Made by a program: the position numbers and the translations under genes. The notes under the pieces were generated by a model. That model worked only from the letters and a program-made list of their open reading frames with translations, searched no databases and was not told where the DNA came from. DNA of 64,000 bases from Citrobacter sp. FP75. Lineage in GTDB: Bacteria; Pseudomonadota; Gammaproteobacteria; Enterobacterales; Enterobacteriaceae. Location of the stretch: NCBI RefSeq assembly GCF_018342065.1, contig NZ_JAFDOE010000003.1:62001-126000 (forward strand), read 5' to 3'. Shown one piece after another: positions 27,220 to 37,673 of this stretch (the stretch's first letter is position 1; each line of letters starts with the position of its first letter).

Positions 27220-30200
27220 ATGAAACATTTACGCGTAGCGGCCTGTATGCTGATGTTGGCGCTGGCGGGGTGCGATAATAACGATAAGCCGTCGACGGCG
27301 GCAAAAAATGATGCACCCGCTCCACAGACCACGCCGGCAAAAGATCCGGCGCAATTACAAAAGCTGATGCAGCAAAGTCAGGGCAAGCCGCTGACGCTGC
27401 TGGACGCCTCTGAGGTCCAGCTCGATGGTGCTGCAACGCTCGTTTTAACCTTCTCTATTCCTCTCGATCCTGAACAAGATTTTTCTCGCGTAGTGCACGT
27501 TGTCGATAAAAAAAGCGGCAAAGTGGACGGAGCCTGGGAACTGGCGCCAAACCTGAAAGAGCTACGCTTACGTCATCTGGAGCCTAACCGCGAGCTGGTG
27601 GTGACCATCGAGCGCGATTTGCTGGCGCTGAATAAGGCGACGTTTGGCATCGAGTATGAAAAAAACATTACCACTCGTGATGTCCAGCCGAGTGTCGGGT
27701 TTGCCAGTCGTGGCTCGCTGCTACCGGGAAAAGTGATCGAAGGGCTACCGGTGATGGCGCTGAACGTCAACAGCGTGGATGTGAACTTCTTTCGCGTAAA
27801 ACCCGAATCGCTCGGCGCATTTGTCAGCCAGTGGGAATACCGCAACTCGCTGTCTAACTGGGAATCCGATACCCTGCTAAAGATGGCAGAACTGGTTTAT
27901 ACCGGGCGCTTTGACCTTAACCCTGCGCGCAATACTCGCGAGAAACTGCTGCTGCCGCTGGGCGATATCAAGCCGTTGCAGCAGGCGGGCGTTTACGTTG
28001 CGGTGATGAACCAGGCCGGGCAATACAACTACAGCAATGCTGCCACGCTATTCACGCTCAGCGATATTGGCGTTTCCGCACACCGTTACCACAATCAGCT
28101 GGATGTCTTTACTCAGAGTCTCGAAAACGGCGCTGCGCAGCAGGGGATTGATGTCACCTTGCTCAATGAGAAAGGGCAGACACTGGCGCAGGCGACCAGT
28201 GATGCGCAGGGGCACGTGAAGCTCGAGACGGATAAGGACGCCGCCTTATTGCTGGCGCGTAAAGACGGGCAAACCACGCTGCTGGATCTGAAACTCCCGG
28301 CGCTGGATCTGGCTGAATTTGATATCGCGGGAGCACCGGGATACAGCAAACAGTTCTTCATGTTCGGCCCGCGCGATCTCTATCGTCCGGGCGAAACGGT
28401 GATCCTCAACGGACTGCTGCGCGACAGCGACGGCAAAACATTGCCCGATCAGCCGGTTAAGCTGGAAGTCGTGAAACCCGACGGGCAGGTATTGCGCACG
28501 GTGGTCAGCCAGCCCGAAAACGGTTTGTACCGCCTGACCTGGCCGCTGGATAGCAGTGCGCCAACCGGTATGTGGCATATTCGCGCCAACACCGGCGATA
28601 ACCGCTCGCGGATGTGGGATTTCCACGTCGAAGATTTTATGCCCGAGCGGATGGCGCTCAATCTCTCCGCCAGCAAAACGCCGATTGCTCCAGCGGATGA
28701 GGTGAAATTTTCGGTGGTGGGCTACTACCTTTACGGTGCGCCCGCCAATGGTAATGCCCTGCAAGGACAGCTTTTCCTGCGACCGCTGCGTGAAGCGGTG
28801 CAGACATTGCCGGGATTCCAGTTTGGTAATATTGCTGAAGAGAACCTCTCCCGCAGCCTCGATGAAGTGCAGCTGACGCTGGATGAAAATGGTCGCGGCG
28901 AAGTCACAACGAGCAGCCAGTGGCAGGAAGCTCACTCGCCTTTACAGGTCATTTTACAGGCCAGCCTGCTGGAGTCGGGTGGTCGTCCGGTGACCCGCCG
29001 GGTTGAGCAGGCGATCTGGCCTGCGGATACCCTACCGGGTATTCGCCCGCAGTTTGCTGCGAAAGCCGTTTATGATTACCGCACCGACACCACGGTGAAT
29101 CAACCCATCGTCGACGAAGACAGCAACGCCGCGTTTGATATTGTCTATGCCGATGCGAAAGGTGAGAAAAAAGCGGTCTCCGGTTTGCAGGTGCGTTTGA
29201 TCCGTGAACGTCGGGATTACTACTGGAACTGGTCTGAGGGCGAGGGCTGGCAATCTCAGTTCGATCAAAAAGATCTGGTTGAAGGCGAGCAGGCTCTGGA
29301 TCTTAAGGCCGATGAAACCGGCAAAGTCAGCTTCCCGGTTGAGTGGGGCGCTTACCGTCTGGAAGTAAAAGCACCGAACGATGCGGTGAGCAGCGTACGC
29401 TTCTGGGCCGGATACAGCTGGCAGGATAACAGCGACGGCAGCGGGGCTGTGCGCCCGGATCGCGTGACCCTGAAACTGGATAAACCCAATTATCGTCCTG
29501 GCGACACCATGAAGCTGCACATTGCCGCACCCGCCGCCGGTAAAGGTTACGCAATGGTCGAGTCCAGCGAAGGTCCGCTGTGGTGGCAAGAGATCGACGT
29601 ACCTGCGAATGGACTAGATCTCTCTATTCCGGTTGATAAAACCTGGAATCGGCATGACCTGTATCTCAGTGCTTTAGTGATACGTCCTGGCGACAAATCC
29701 CGCTCAGCGACGCCAAAACGTGCGGTGGGATTACTGCATTTACCGTTGGGCGATGAAAACCGTCGCCTTGATTTAACGCTGGAGAACCCGGCGAAAATGC
29801 GCCCCAATCAGCCGCTGACCGTCAAAGTGAAAGCCAGTGTTAAAAATGGCGATGTGCCAAAGCGGGTTAATGTGCTGGTGTCCGCCGTCGATAGCGGGGT
29901 GTTGAATATCACGGATTACACCACGCCGGATCCGTGGCAGGCATTTTTCGGCCAAAAGCGCTACGGTGCAGATATTTATGACATTTACGGCCAGGTAATT
30001 GAAGGGCAAGGTCGTCTGGCGGCGCTGCGTTTTGGTGGCGATGGCGATGAGTTAAAACGCGGCGGCAAACCGCCGGTCAATCACGTCAATATCGTGGCGC
30101 AACAAGCGTTACCGGTCACGCTCAACGAGCAGGGCGAGGGGGCGGTGACGTTACCGATTGGCGATTTCAACGGTGAACTGCGGGTGATGGCGCAGGCCTG

Positions 30201-32151
30201 GACGGAAGATGACTTTGGCAGCAGCGAAAGCAAAGTGATCGTCGCCGCGCCGGTGATCGCAGAACTGAATATGCCGCGCTTTATGGCTGGGGGTGACACC
30301 TCGCGCCTGACGTTGGACGTGACCAACCTGACCGACAAACCGCAGACGCTGAATATAAAGCTTGTTGCCAGCGGTTTACTGGAACTGGTGGCGCAAGATC
30401 CGGTTCCGGTGAGTCTGGCGCCGGGCGTGCGTTCTACGCTGTTTATTCCGGTGCGTGCGCTGGAAGGCTTTGGCGATGGCGAAATTCAGGCACAAATTAG
30501 CGGCCTGGCGCTGCCGGGTGAAACGCTGCCTGTTCAGCATAAACAGTGGAAGATTGGCGTGCGCCCGGCGTTCCCGGCGCAAACCATCAACAACGGCGTC
30601 GCGCTCCAGCTGGGCGAAACCTGGCAGGTTCCGGGCGAAGAACTGGCCAACTTCTCTCCCGTCACGATGCAGGGGCAATTGCTGTTTAGCGGCAAACCGC
30701 CGCTGAATCTGGCGCGCTACATCCGCGAATTGAAAGCCTATCCATACGGCTGTCTGGAGCAGACAGCAAGTGGATTGTTCCCTTCTTTATATACCAACGC
30801 CGCTCAGTTGAAGGCATTAGGTATTGCGGGCGACAGCGATGATAAACGCCGTGCGGCGGTCGAGATCGGCATTTCCCGGTTACTGCAAATGCAGCGTGAC
30901 GACGGGGGGTTTGCGCTGTGGGATAAAAATGGACCGGAAGAGTACTGGCTGAGTGCCTATGTCATGGATTTCCTCGTCCGGGCAAATGAGCAGGGATACA
31001 GCGTCCCGGCAGAGGTTATTAACCGGGGTAACGCGCGGCTGCTGCGTTATTTGCAGGATCCGGGCATGATGTCGATTCGTTACACCGATGATACCGCAGC
31101 CAGTCGGTTTGCCGTGCAGGCCTATGCCGCGTTGGTACTTGCCCGTCAGCAGAAAGCCCCGCTCGGCGCACTGCGCGAGATCTGGGAGCGTCGTGCTCAG
31201 GCCGCCTCTGGTCTGCCGCTGCTGCAACTGGGGGTCGCGCTGAAAAACATGGGTGATGCGAATCGTAGCGAACAAGCGCTGACGCTGGGCATCAATACGC
31301 CGCGCCGCGATGCGCAGCAGTGGATGGCGGATTACGGCAGCCAACTGCGCGACAACGCGCTGATGCTGGCGTTACTGGAAGAGAACAAACTGAAACCCGA
31401 CGTTCAAAACACATTGCTGAACACGCTGTCAGAACAGGCTTTTGGTCAACGCTGGCTCTCCACTCAGGAAAATAATGCGCTGTTCCTTGCTGCGCGTACA
31501 TTGCAGGATTTGCCTGGCTCGTGGCAGGCGCAAACCTCACTCTCCGATCGGACGCTGGCGGGCGAGAAATCGCAAACCCGCAATCTGGATGCTGAACAGT
31601 TGTCTACTCTGACGGTGACCAATACGGGCAATCTGCCGCTGTGGTTGCGTCTGGATGTGAGTGGTTATCCGCAAACTTCGCCGCAGCCTGCCAGCAATGT
31701 GCTGCACATTGAGCGTCAGATTCTGGGTACCGATGGGCAGAGTAAATCGCTCTCGTCTCTGCGCAGCGGCGAGCTGGTGCTGATCTGGCTGGAGGTGAAA
31801 GCCAGCCAGAATGTACCGGATGCTCTGGTGGTCGATCTATTGCCCGCCGGGCTGGAGCTGGAAAACCAGAATCTGGCCAACGGCAGCGCCAGCCTGCAGG
31901 AGAGCGGCAGTGAAGTGGCGAATCTGCTCAATCAAATGCAGCAGGCGGATATCCAGCACGTTGAGTTCCGCGACGATCGCTTTGTCGCGGCGGTTGCTGT
32001 CAACGAAGGACAGCCGGTAACGTTAGTGTATCTGGCGCGCGCGGTCACGCCGGGAACGTATCAGGTGCCTGTGCCACAAGTGGAGTCGATGTATGTTCCG
32101 CAGTGGCGCGCCACCGGTACGGCTGAGGGCCCGCTGATTGTCAGACCGTAA
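27220..32151 (+). CDS. yfhM: Bacterial alpha-2-macroglobulin lipoprotein YfhM
   Basis: The 1643-residue protein starts with a lipoprotein signal (lipobox LAGC, Cys18; the +2 residue is Asp, favouring inner-membrane retention). MG domains fill the first two thirds, followed by the thioester motif YGCLEQ with Cys1178. E. coli YfhM (about 1650 residues) is the known relative (ECAM). The family traps proteases that enter the periplasm, using the thioester to bind them covalently. It adjoins pbpC with no gap, the conserved pairing thought to link protease defence with cell-wall repair. Confidence 0.93.
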   Translation: MKHLRVAACMLMLALAGCDNNDKPSTAAKNDAPAPQTTPAKDPAQLQKLMQQSQGKPLTLLDASEVQLDGAATLVLTFSIPLDPEQDFSRVVHVVDKKSGKVDGAWELAPNLKELRLRHLEPNRELVVTIERDLLALNKATFGIEYEKNITTRDVQPSVGFASRGSLLPGKVIEGLPVMALNVNSVDVNFFRVKPESLGAFVSQWEYRNSLSNWESDTLLKMAELVYTGRFDLNPARNTREKLLLPLGDIKPLQQAGVYVAVMNQAGQYNYSNAATLFTLSDIGVSAHRYHNQLDVFTQSLENGAAQQGIDVTLLNEKGQTLAQATSDAQGHVKLETDKDAALLLARKDGQTTLLDLKLPALDLAEFDIAGAPGYSKQFFMFGPRDLYRPGETVILNGLLRDSDGKTLPDQPVKLEVVKPDGQVLRTVVSQPENGLYRLTWPLDSSAPTGMWHIRANTGDNRSRMWDFHVEDFMPERMALNLSASKTPIAPADEVKFSVVGYYLYGAPANGNALQGQLFLRPLREAVQTLPGFQFGNIAEENLSRSLDEVQLTLDENGRGEVTTSSQWQEAHSPLQVILQASLLESGGRPVTRRVEQAIWPADTLPGIRPQFAAKAVYDYRTDTTVNQPIVDEDSNAAFDIVYADAKGEKKAVSGLQVRLIRERRDYYWNWSEGEGWQSQFDQKDLVEGEQALDLKADETGKVSFPVEWGAYRLEVKAPNDAVSSVRFWAGYSWQDNSDGSGAVRPDRVTLKLDKPNYRPGDTMKLHIAAPAAGKGYAMVESSEGPLWWQEIDVPANGLDLSIPVDKTWNRHDLYLSALVIRPGDKSRSATPKRAVGLLHLPLGDENRRLDLTLENPAKMRPNQPLTVKVKASVKNGDVPKRVNVLVSAVDSGVLNITDYTTPDPWQAFFGQKRYGADIYDIYGQVIEGQGRLAALRFGGDGDELKRGGKPPVNHVNIVAQQALPVTLNEQGEGAVTLPIGDFNGELRVMAQAWTEDDFGSSESKVIVAAPVIAELNMPRFMAGGDTSRLTLDVTNLTDKPQTLNIKLVASGLLELVAQDPVPVSLAPGVRSTLFIPVRALEGFGDGEIQAQISGLALPGETLPVQHKQWKIGVRPAFPAQTINNGVALQLGETWQVPGEELANFSPVTMQGQLLFSGKPPLNLARYIRELKAYPYGCLEQTASGLFPSLYTNAAQLKALGIAGDSDDKRRAAVEIGISRLLQMQRDDGGFALWDKNGPEEYWLSAYVMDFLVRANEQGYSVPAEVINRGNARLLRYLQDPGMMSIRYTDDTAASRFAVQAYAALVLARQQKAPLGALREIWERRAQAASGLPLLQLGVALKNMGDANRSEQALTLGINTPRRDAQQWMADYGSQLRDNALMLALLEENKLKPDVQNTLLNTLSEQAFGQRWLSTQENNALFLAARTLQDLPGSWQAQTSLSDRTLAGEKSQTRNLDAEQLSTLTVTNTGNLPLWLRLDVSGYPQTSPQPASNVLHIERQILGTDGQSKSLSSLRSGELVLIWLEVKASQNVPDALVVDLLPAGLELENQNLANGSASLQESGSEVANLLNQMQQADIQHVEFRDDRFVAAVAVNEGQPVTLVYLARAVTPGTYQVPVPQVESMYVPQWRATGTAEGPLIVRP

Positions 32152-34458
32152 ATGATGCTTAGGTGGGCTAAACGCGGCGGCTGGCTGGCAGTCGTTGCGT
32201 TACTGACAGGGGTGGCGGTGTGGGCAGCAGATAAAATCTGGCCGCTGCCGTTGCATGAGGTTAATCCTGCGCGGGTGGTCGTGGCCCACGATGGTACCCC
32301 GCTGTGGCGCTTTGCCGACGTGGATGGTATCTGGCGTTATCCGGTCACCATTGAAGAGGTATCGCCCCGATATCTTGAAGCGCTAATTAACTACGAAGAT
32401 CGCTGGTTCTGGAAACATCCCGGCATCAACCCGTTTTCAGTGCTGCGTGCGGCATGGCAGGACCTTTCTTCAGGACGCGTCGTCTCAGGCGGCAGTACGC
32501 TCACCATGCAGGTGGCGAGACTGCTTGACCCGCATCCGCGCACTTTTGGCGGCAAGTTCCGCCAGCTCTGGCGCGCATTCCAGCTGGAGTGGCATCTCTC
32601 CAAGCGTGACATCCTGACGCTGTATCTTAATCGTGCGCCGTTTGGCGGTACGCTGCAGGGGGTGGGGGCCGCAAGCTGGGCGTATCTTGGCAAATCACCT
32701 GCACAACTCAGTTACTCCGATGCTGCGCTATTGGCCGTTCTGCCGCAGGCGCCGAGTCGTTTGCGCCCAGACCGTTGGCCGGAGCGGGCAGAAGTCGCGC
32801 GCAATAAAGTGCTCGAACGCATGGCGACGCAGGGCGTCTGGTCGGTACAACAGGCGCAGGAATCACGTGAAGAACCGGTCTGGCTGGCACCGAGACAGAT
32901 GCCGCAATTAGCGCCGCTGTTCTCGCGCATGATGCTGAATAAAAGCCGCAGCAACAAAATTGTCACTACGCTGGACGCCGGACTGCAACGCCAACTGGAA
33001 GAGCTGGCGCAAAACTGGAAAGGTCGGCTACCGGCGCGCAGTTCGCTGGCGATGATTGTGGTCGATCATACCGATATGAGCGTGCGTGGCTGGGTCGGCT
33101 CGGTGGATATGAATGATGACACTCGCTTTGGCCATGTGGATATGGTGAGTGCAGTCCGCTCGCCGGGATCGGTGCTAAAACCGTTTATCTATGGCCTGGC
33201 GCTGGATGACGGATTGATTCACCCGGCTTCATTATTGCAGGACGTACCGCGGCGTACCGGCGATTATCGACCGGGGAATTTTGACAGCGGTTTTCATGGT
33301 CCGGTAAGTATGAGCGAGGCGCTGGTGCGTTCGCTGAATCTACCCGCAGTCCAGGTGCTGGAAGCTTACGGTCCGAAGCGTTTTGCCGCATCGTTACGTA
33401 ACGTTGGCTTACCGCTGTATCTGCCCGCAGGGGCAGCGCCAAATCTGTCGCTGATCCTCGGTGGTGCGGGGGCCAGGCTTGAAGACATGGTCGCAGCGTA
33501 CAGCGTATTTGCCCGCCAGGGAAAAGCGGGGAAACTGCGTCTGCAGCCGGAAGACCCGCAGTTAGAACGCCCGCTGATGTCGGCGGGTGCGGCGTGGATT
33601 ATCCGGCGAATCATGGCGGACGAAGCGCAGCCCCTGCCGGATAATGCGCTGAGCCGTGTGGTGCCGCTGGCGTGGAAAACGGGCACCAGCTATGGCTATC
33701 GTGACGCGTGGGCGATTGGCATCAACTCTCGTTACGTGATTGGTATCTGGACCGGCAGGCCAGACGGGACGCCGGTAGTGGGGCAATTCGGTTTTGCCAG
33801 TGCGGTGCCTGTGCTGAATCAGGTTAATAACTTACTGTTGGCTCGTGGGACAAATCAGCCTGAAGACCCGCGTCCAGAGTCGGTCAGTAGAGGAGTGGTG
33901 TGTTGGCCGGGCGGTCAATTTTTGCCAGACGGTGATGGCAATTGTCGCCGCCGCTTAGCCACCTGGCTACTGGACGGCAGTCAACCACCTACGCTGTTAT
34001 TACCCGAGCAGGAAGGCGTTAATGGCATTCGTTTTCCCGTCTGGCTGGACGATAGAGGCAAGCGTGTGGCGTCGGATTGTCCGCAGGCGCGTGAGCATAC
34101 ATTAATTGTCTGGCCGCTGCCGCTGGAGCCATGGCTGCCGCAATCTGAGCGCCGAGCCGCACGGCTACCACCGGTTTCTGCCACGTGTCCGCCGTTGGGG
34201 CAGGACGCTTCTTTACCGCTCCAGTTGACAGGCGTTCGCGATGGCGCGATTGTGAAACGCTTACCCGGTTCACCGGAGGTCTCAGTGCCGGTGCAAACCA
34301 GCGGTGGGACAGGTGAGCGCTGGTGGTTTCTTAATGGTGAGCGGCTGGATGAGCGTGGGCGGAATCTTACCCTGCGCTTAACGGTAAAAGGGGAGTATCA
34401 GCTGTTGGTGATGGATGCTGGTGGGCAGATTGCCACAGTGAGATTTGCTTTGCAGTAG
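32152..34458 (+). CDS. pbpC: Penicillin-binding protein 1C (PbpC)
   Basis: The 768-residue bifunctional peptidoglycan synthase has an N-terminal signal anchor (about 10-28), a GT51 transglycosylase domain (EDRWFWKHPG with the catalytic Glu; GSTLTMQVARLL) and a transpeptidase domain with SPGSVLKPF (SxxK), SLN and KTGTS motifs. A C-terminal BiPBP_C domain follows (about 680-768). The start codon touches the yfhM stop (TAA-ATG), so the two are translated together. Confidence 0.95.
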   Translation: MMLRWAKRGGWLAVVALLTGVAVWAADKIWPLPLHEVNPARVVVAHDGTPLWRFADVDGIWRYPVTIEEVSPRYLEALINYEDRWFWKHPGINPFSVLRAAWQDLSSGRVVSGGSTLTMQVARLLDPHPRTFGGKFRQLWRAFQLEWHLSKRDILTLYLNRAPFGGTLQGVGAASWAYLGKSPAQLSYSDAALLAVLPQAPSRLRPDRWPERAEVARNKVLERMATQGVWSVQQAQESREEPVWLAPRQMPQLAPLFSRMMLNKSRSNKIVTTLDAGLQRQLEELAQNWKGRLPARSSLAMIVVDHTDMSVRGWVGSVDMNDDTRFGHVDMVSAVRSPGSVLKPFIYGLALDDGLIHPASLLQDVPRRTGDYRPGNFDSGFHGPVSMSEALVRSLNLPAVQVLEAYGPKRFAASLRNVGLPLYLPAGAAPNLSLILGGAGARLEDMVAAYSVFARQGKAGKLRLQPEDPQLERPLMSAGAAWIIRRIMADEAQPLPDNALSRVVPLAWKTGTSYGYRDAWAIGINSRYVIGIWTGRPDGTPVVGQFGFASAVPVLNQVNNLLLARGTNQPEDPRPESVSRGVVCWPGGQFLPDGDGNCRRRLATWLLDGSQPPTLLLPEQEGVNGIRFPVWLDDRGKRVASDCPQAREHTLIVWPLPLEPWLPQSERRAARLPPVSATCPPLGQDASLPLQLTGVRDGAIVKRLPGSPEVSVPVQTSGGTGERWWFLNGERLDERGRNLTLRLTVKGEYQLLVMDAGGQIATVRFALQ

Positions 34459-34595
34459 ACTAGCTTGATGTGGTTTGTTGCTAAAATTCATCTTATTTTA
34501 AAGAAATGTTACCTCCATCAATAGTCAACTGCCGGGATGCTCTTTATAATCCGCGCCAGGTAAACCACAACAAAACATCTTTTTCAGAGGTAATC

Positions 34596-35027
34596 ATGGC
34601 TATTGAACGTACTTTTTCCATCATCAAACCAAACGCGGTGGCAAAAAACGTTATTGGAAGCATCTTCGCACGCTTTGAAGCAGCAGGGTTCAAAATTGTC
34701 GGCACTAAAATGCTGCATCTGACCGTTGAACAGGCGCGTGGTTTCTATGCCGAGCACGACGGTAAACCGTTCTTTGACGGCCTGGTTGAATTCATGACTT
34801 CTGGCCCGATTGTTGTTTCCGTACTGGAAAGCGAAAACGCCGTTCAGCGTCACCGCGATCTGCTGGGTGCAACTAACCCGGCGAATGCCCTGGCAGGCAC
34901 GCTGCGTGCAGATTACGCTGACAGCTTTACTGAGAACGGCACCCACGGTTCCGACTCCGTTGAATCTGCCGCGCGTGAAATCGCCTATTTCTTTGGTGAA
35001 GGCGAAGTGTGCGCTCGTACTCGTTAA
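34596..35027 (+). CDS. ndk: Nucleoside diphosphate kinase
   Basis: The 143-residue enzyme matches E. coli Ndk. The phospho-histidine His117 lies in the signature NGTHGSDS. It equilibrates nucleoside di- and triphosphates in the cytosol. CAGAGGTAATC precedes the ATG at 34596; the longer in-frame ATG at 34506 runs through the promoter-leader region. Confidence 0.97.
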   Translation: MAIERTFSIIKPNAVAKNVIGSIFARFEAAGFKIVGTKMLHLTVEQARGFYAEHDGKPFFDGLVEFMTSGPIVVSVLESENAVQRHRDLLGATNPANALAGTLRADYADSFTENGTHGSDSVESAAREIAYFFGEGEVCARTR

Positions 35028-35108
35028 TTTAACGGGCTCGTTTACATATTATTTTCGCTAATGCTTCGTGCAAACGTGGCATCCCTGCGCCAGACTTTGT
35101 ACAATGCA

Positions 35109-35150
35109 ACGCCCCGGAAGAGCAGACCGCTTGCCGGGGCGTTTCTTTTT
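35109..35150 (+). terminator. ndk terminator
   Basis: ACGCCCCGG (35109-35117) and CCGGGGCGT (35134-35142) form a 9-pair stem, followed by TTTCTTTTT. A strong intrinsic terminator between ndk and rlmN. Confidence 0.85.
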
Positions 35151-35196
35151 AACCCTCCACGGGCCATAACGTGTAACAACGAGGCCGGAAAAAATT

Positions 35197-36363
35197 ATGT
35201 CTGAATTAGTTAACACCTCTGAAGTCGTCATTGCTGCGGTTCCAAATAAAAATGGAAAAATTAACCTGCTGGATCTGAACCGTCAGCAGATGCGCGAATT
35301 CTTCAAAGAGATGGGCGAAAAGCCGTTTCGTGCCGATCAGGTCATGAAGTGGATGTACCACTACTGCAGCGACAATTTTGATGACATGACTGACATCAAT
35401 AAGGTGCTGCGCAACAAGCTGAAAGAAGTGGCTGAAATTCGTGCCCCGGAAGTGGTGGAAGAGCAGCGTTCATCTGACGGCACCATCAAATGGGCCATTG
35501 CCGTTGGCGATCAGCGCGTCGAAACCGTGTATATCCCGGAAGACGATCGCGCCACCTTGTGCGTTTCTTCACAGGTCGGCTGTGCATTAGAGTGTAAATT
35601 CTGCTCTACGGCTCAACAGGGTTTTAACCGTAACCTGCGGGTGTCGGAAATCATCGGTCAGGTCTGGCGTGCGGCGAAAATCGTCGGCGCGGTGAAAGCA
35701 ACGGGCGTGCGTCCTATCACCAACGTGGTGATGATGGGGATGGGTGAACCGTTGCTCAACCTGACCAACGTGGTTCCGGCGATGGAAATCATGCTTGATG
35801 ACTTCGGTTTCGGGCTGTCGAAACGGCGCGTCACGCTGTCTACCTCAGGCGTTGTTCCTGCGCTGGATAAACTGGGCGATATGATTGACGTTGCGTTGGC
35901 GATTTCCCTGCACGCGCCGAACGATGAAATTCGTGACGAGATTGTGCCGATCAACAAAAAGTACAATATCGCAACGTTCCTCGAGTCCGTGCGTGGTTAC
36001 ATTTCGAAGTCTAACGCCAACCAGGGTCGCGTCACCATTGAATACGTGATGTTAGATCACATCAATGACGGTACCGAGCACGCGCATCAGCTGGCGGAAC
36101 TGCTGAAAGATACGCCGTGTAAGATCAACCTGATCCCATGGAACCCGTTCCCGGGTGCACCGTACGGACGCAGTTCTAACAGCCGTATCGATCGTTTCTC
36201 CAAAGTGTTGATGGGCTATGGTTTTACGACCATTGTGCGTAAAACACGCGGCGACGATATTGATGCGGCCTGCGGTCAGCTGGCGGGCGATGTCATTGAC
36301 CGTACCAAGCGTACCCTGCGTAAGCGCATGCAGGGTGATGCTATCGACATCAAGACCGTTTGA
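35197..36363 (+). CDS. rlmN: 23S rRNA/tRNA adenine-C2 methyltransferase RlmN
   Basis: The 388-residue radical-SAM enzyme has the cluster motif CALECKFC (Cys125, 129, 132) and a C-terminal catalytic cysteine in [11 protein letters not shown] (about 355) that forms the methyl-carrying intermediate. It methylates C2 of A2503 in 23S rRNA and A37 of some tRNAs. GGCCGGAAAAA precedes the ATG. Confidence 0.95.
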   Translation: MSELVNTSEVVIAAVPNKNGKINLLDLNRQQMREFFKEMGEKPFRADQVMKWMYHYCSDNFDDMTDINKVLRNKLKEVAEIRAPEVVEEQRSSDGTIKWAIAVGDQRVETVYIPEDDRATLCVSSQVGCALECKFCSTAQQGFNRNLRVSEIIGQVWRAAKIVGAVKATGVRPITNVVMMGMGEPLLNLTNVVPAMEIMLDDFGFGLSKRRVTLSTSGVVPALDKLGDMIDVALAISLHAPNDEIRDEIVPINKKYNIATFLESVRGYISKSNANQGRVTIEYVMLDHINDGTEHAHQLAELLKDTPCKINLIPWNPFPGAPYGRSSNSRIDRFSKVLMGYGFTTIVRKTRGDDIDAACGQLAGDVIDRTKRTLRKRMQGDAIDIKTV

Positions 36364-36370
36364 TGTTGAG

Positions 36371-36403
36371 TGCACTACGGTATAATTAATGTACCGTAGT
36401 GCA
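36371..36403. repeat. Perfect palindrome after rlmN
   Basis: TGCACTACGGTA (36371-36382) and TACCGTAGTGCA (36392-36403) are a perfect 12-base inverted repeat around an AT loop. It starts eight bases after the rlmN stop. There is no T-run, so it is not a typical terminator. Confidence 0.8.
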
Positions 36404-36648
36404 ATATGAGTTACATGCGGTCCTTTGTTATACTCGTCAGGTCAATATTAACGGTGCGTTTCTGTCGACTTTAGGGCAGTATGTAACGGCGTAACAAGAG
36501 TTTAGCCCTGAAGTTTACGCTGTTTTGTCATTGGTAGTCTGACCGTTTTATACTGTCTGACGAAGGTTAACTGACCAGATGTTTCGCGGTGTGGGTGAGC
36601 ATTATGGCTCACCGGCATCAGAACCCAAATATTACGCAGCTGTAGCGA
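36404..36648 (+). promoter_or_regulatory. rodZ leader and promoter region
   Basis: Two -10-like elements, TTATACT near 36426-36432 and TTATACT near 36546-36552, precede a hairpin GGTGAGC-ATTAT-GGCTCACC (36593-36613). The rodZ start itself has a poor Shine-Dalgarno, so this leader could matter for translation. Assignments are from sequence only. Confidence 0.4.
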
Positions 36649-37647
36649 ATGAATACTGAAGCCACGCACGACAAAAATGAAGCACTATCCACAGGCGTTC
36701 GTCTGCGCAATGCCCGTGAACAACTCGGATTCAGCCAGCAGGCAGTCGCGGAACGACTTTGCCTGAAGGTTTCCACGGTACGCGATATTGAAGAAGATAA
36801 GGCACCAGCCGATCTCGCTTCAACATTCCTGCGTGGGTATATCCGTTCTTATGCGCGTCTGGTGCATATTCCTGAAGAAGAACTGTTGCCAGGGCTGGAA
36901 AAACAGGCTCCGATTCGCCCAGCTAAAGTGGCGCCAATGCAGAGCTTCTCGCTCGGTAAGCGACGTAAAAAACGCGATGGCTGGTTAATGACCTTCACCT
37001 GGCTGGTACTGTTTGTCGTAGTTGGACTCACTGGCGCCTGGTGGTGGCAGAACCATAAAGCGCAGCAGGAAGAGATCACCACGATGGCCGATCAATCCTC
37101 CGCTGAGCTGAACGCCGGCAAAGACAATGCACAGAGCGTACCGTTAGATACCAGTGCCGCGGCAAGCCAGGATACAACCCCGGCGCCGGAAGACGGTACG
37201 GTAGCTGACGCTACGCCAGCGCCTGACGCCGCCGCAACGTCTGCACCAGTCGCCGATGCTCAACAGAATGCGGTAATCGCACCGTCTCAGGCGAACGTCG
37301 ACACCACAACGACTACACCAACCGCACCAGCTACCGCGGCACCGCTACCGACCGATCAGGCCGGTGTGACAACGCCTGCTGCCGATCCTAACGCGCTGGT
37401 GATGAATTTTACCGCCGACTGCTGGCTGGAAGTGACCGATGCGACCGGTAAAAAACTGTTCAGCGGGATGCAGCGTAAAGATGGCAATTTGAACCTTGCC
37501 GGTCAGGCGCCGTATAAACTGAAAATCGGCGCGCCAGCTGCAGTGCAGATTCAGTTCCAGGGTAAACCTGTCGATCTGAGTCGTTTTATCAGAACTAACC
37601 AGGTTGCGCGTCTGACCGTTAATGCCGAACAATCACCGGCTCAGTAA
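36649..37647 (+). CDS. rodZ: Cell-shape protein RodZ
   Basis: The 332-residue protein has a cytoplasmic helix-turn-helix domain (about 15-80) that binds MreB, a basic stretch then one membrane helix (about 112-133), and a Thr/Ala/Pro-rich periplasmic linker (about 145-245). It ends in a DUF4115 beta domain (from about 250, [14 protein letters not shown]). It couples MreB to the elongasome. E. coli RodZ is 337 residues. There is no clear GGAG before the ATG. Confidence 0.94.
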   Translation: MNTEATHDKNEALSTGVRLRNAREQLGFSQQAVAERLCLKVSTVRDIEEDKAPADLASTFLRGYIRSYARLVHIPEEELLPGLEKQAPIRPAKVAPMQSFSLGKRRKKRDGWLMTFTWLVLFVVVGLTGAWWWQNHKAQQEEITTMADQSSAELNAGKDNAQSVPLDTSAAASQDTTPAPEDGTVADATPAPDAAATSAPVADAQQNAVIAPSQANVDTTTTTPTAPATAAPLPTDQAGVTTPAADPNALVMNFTADCWLEVTDATGKKLFSGMQRKDGNLNLAGQAPYKLKIGAPAAVQIQFQGKPVDLSRFIRTNQVARLTVNAEQSPAQ

Positions 37648-37673
37648 CAGACGGCAATGCGGGAGATTTCTTA

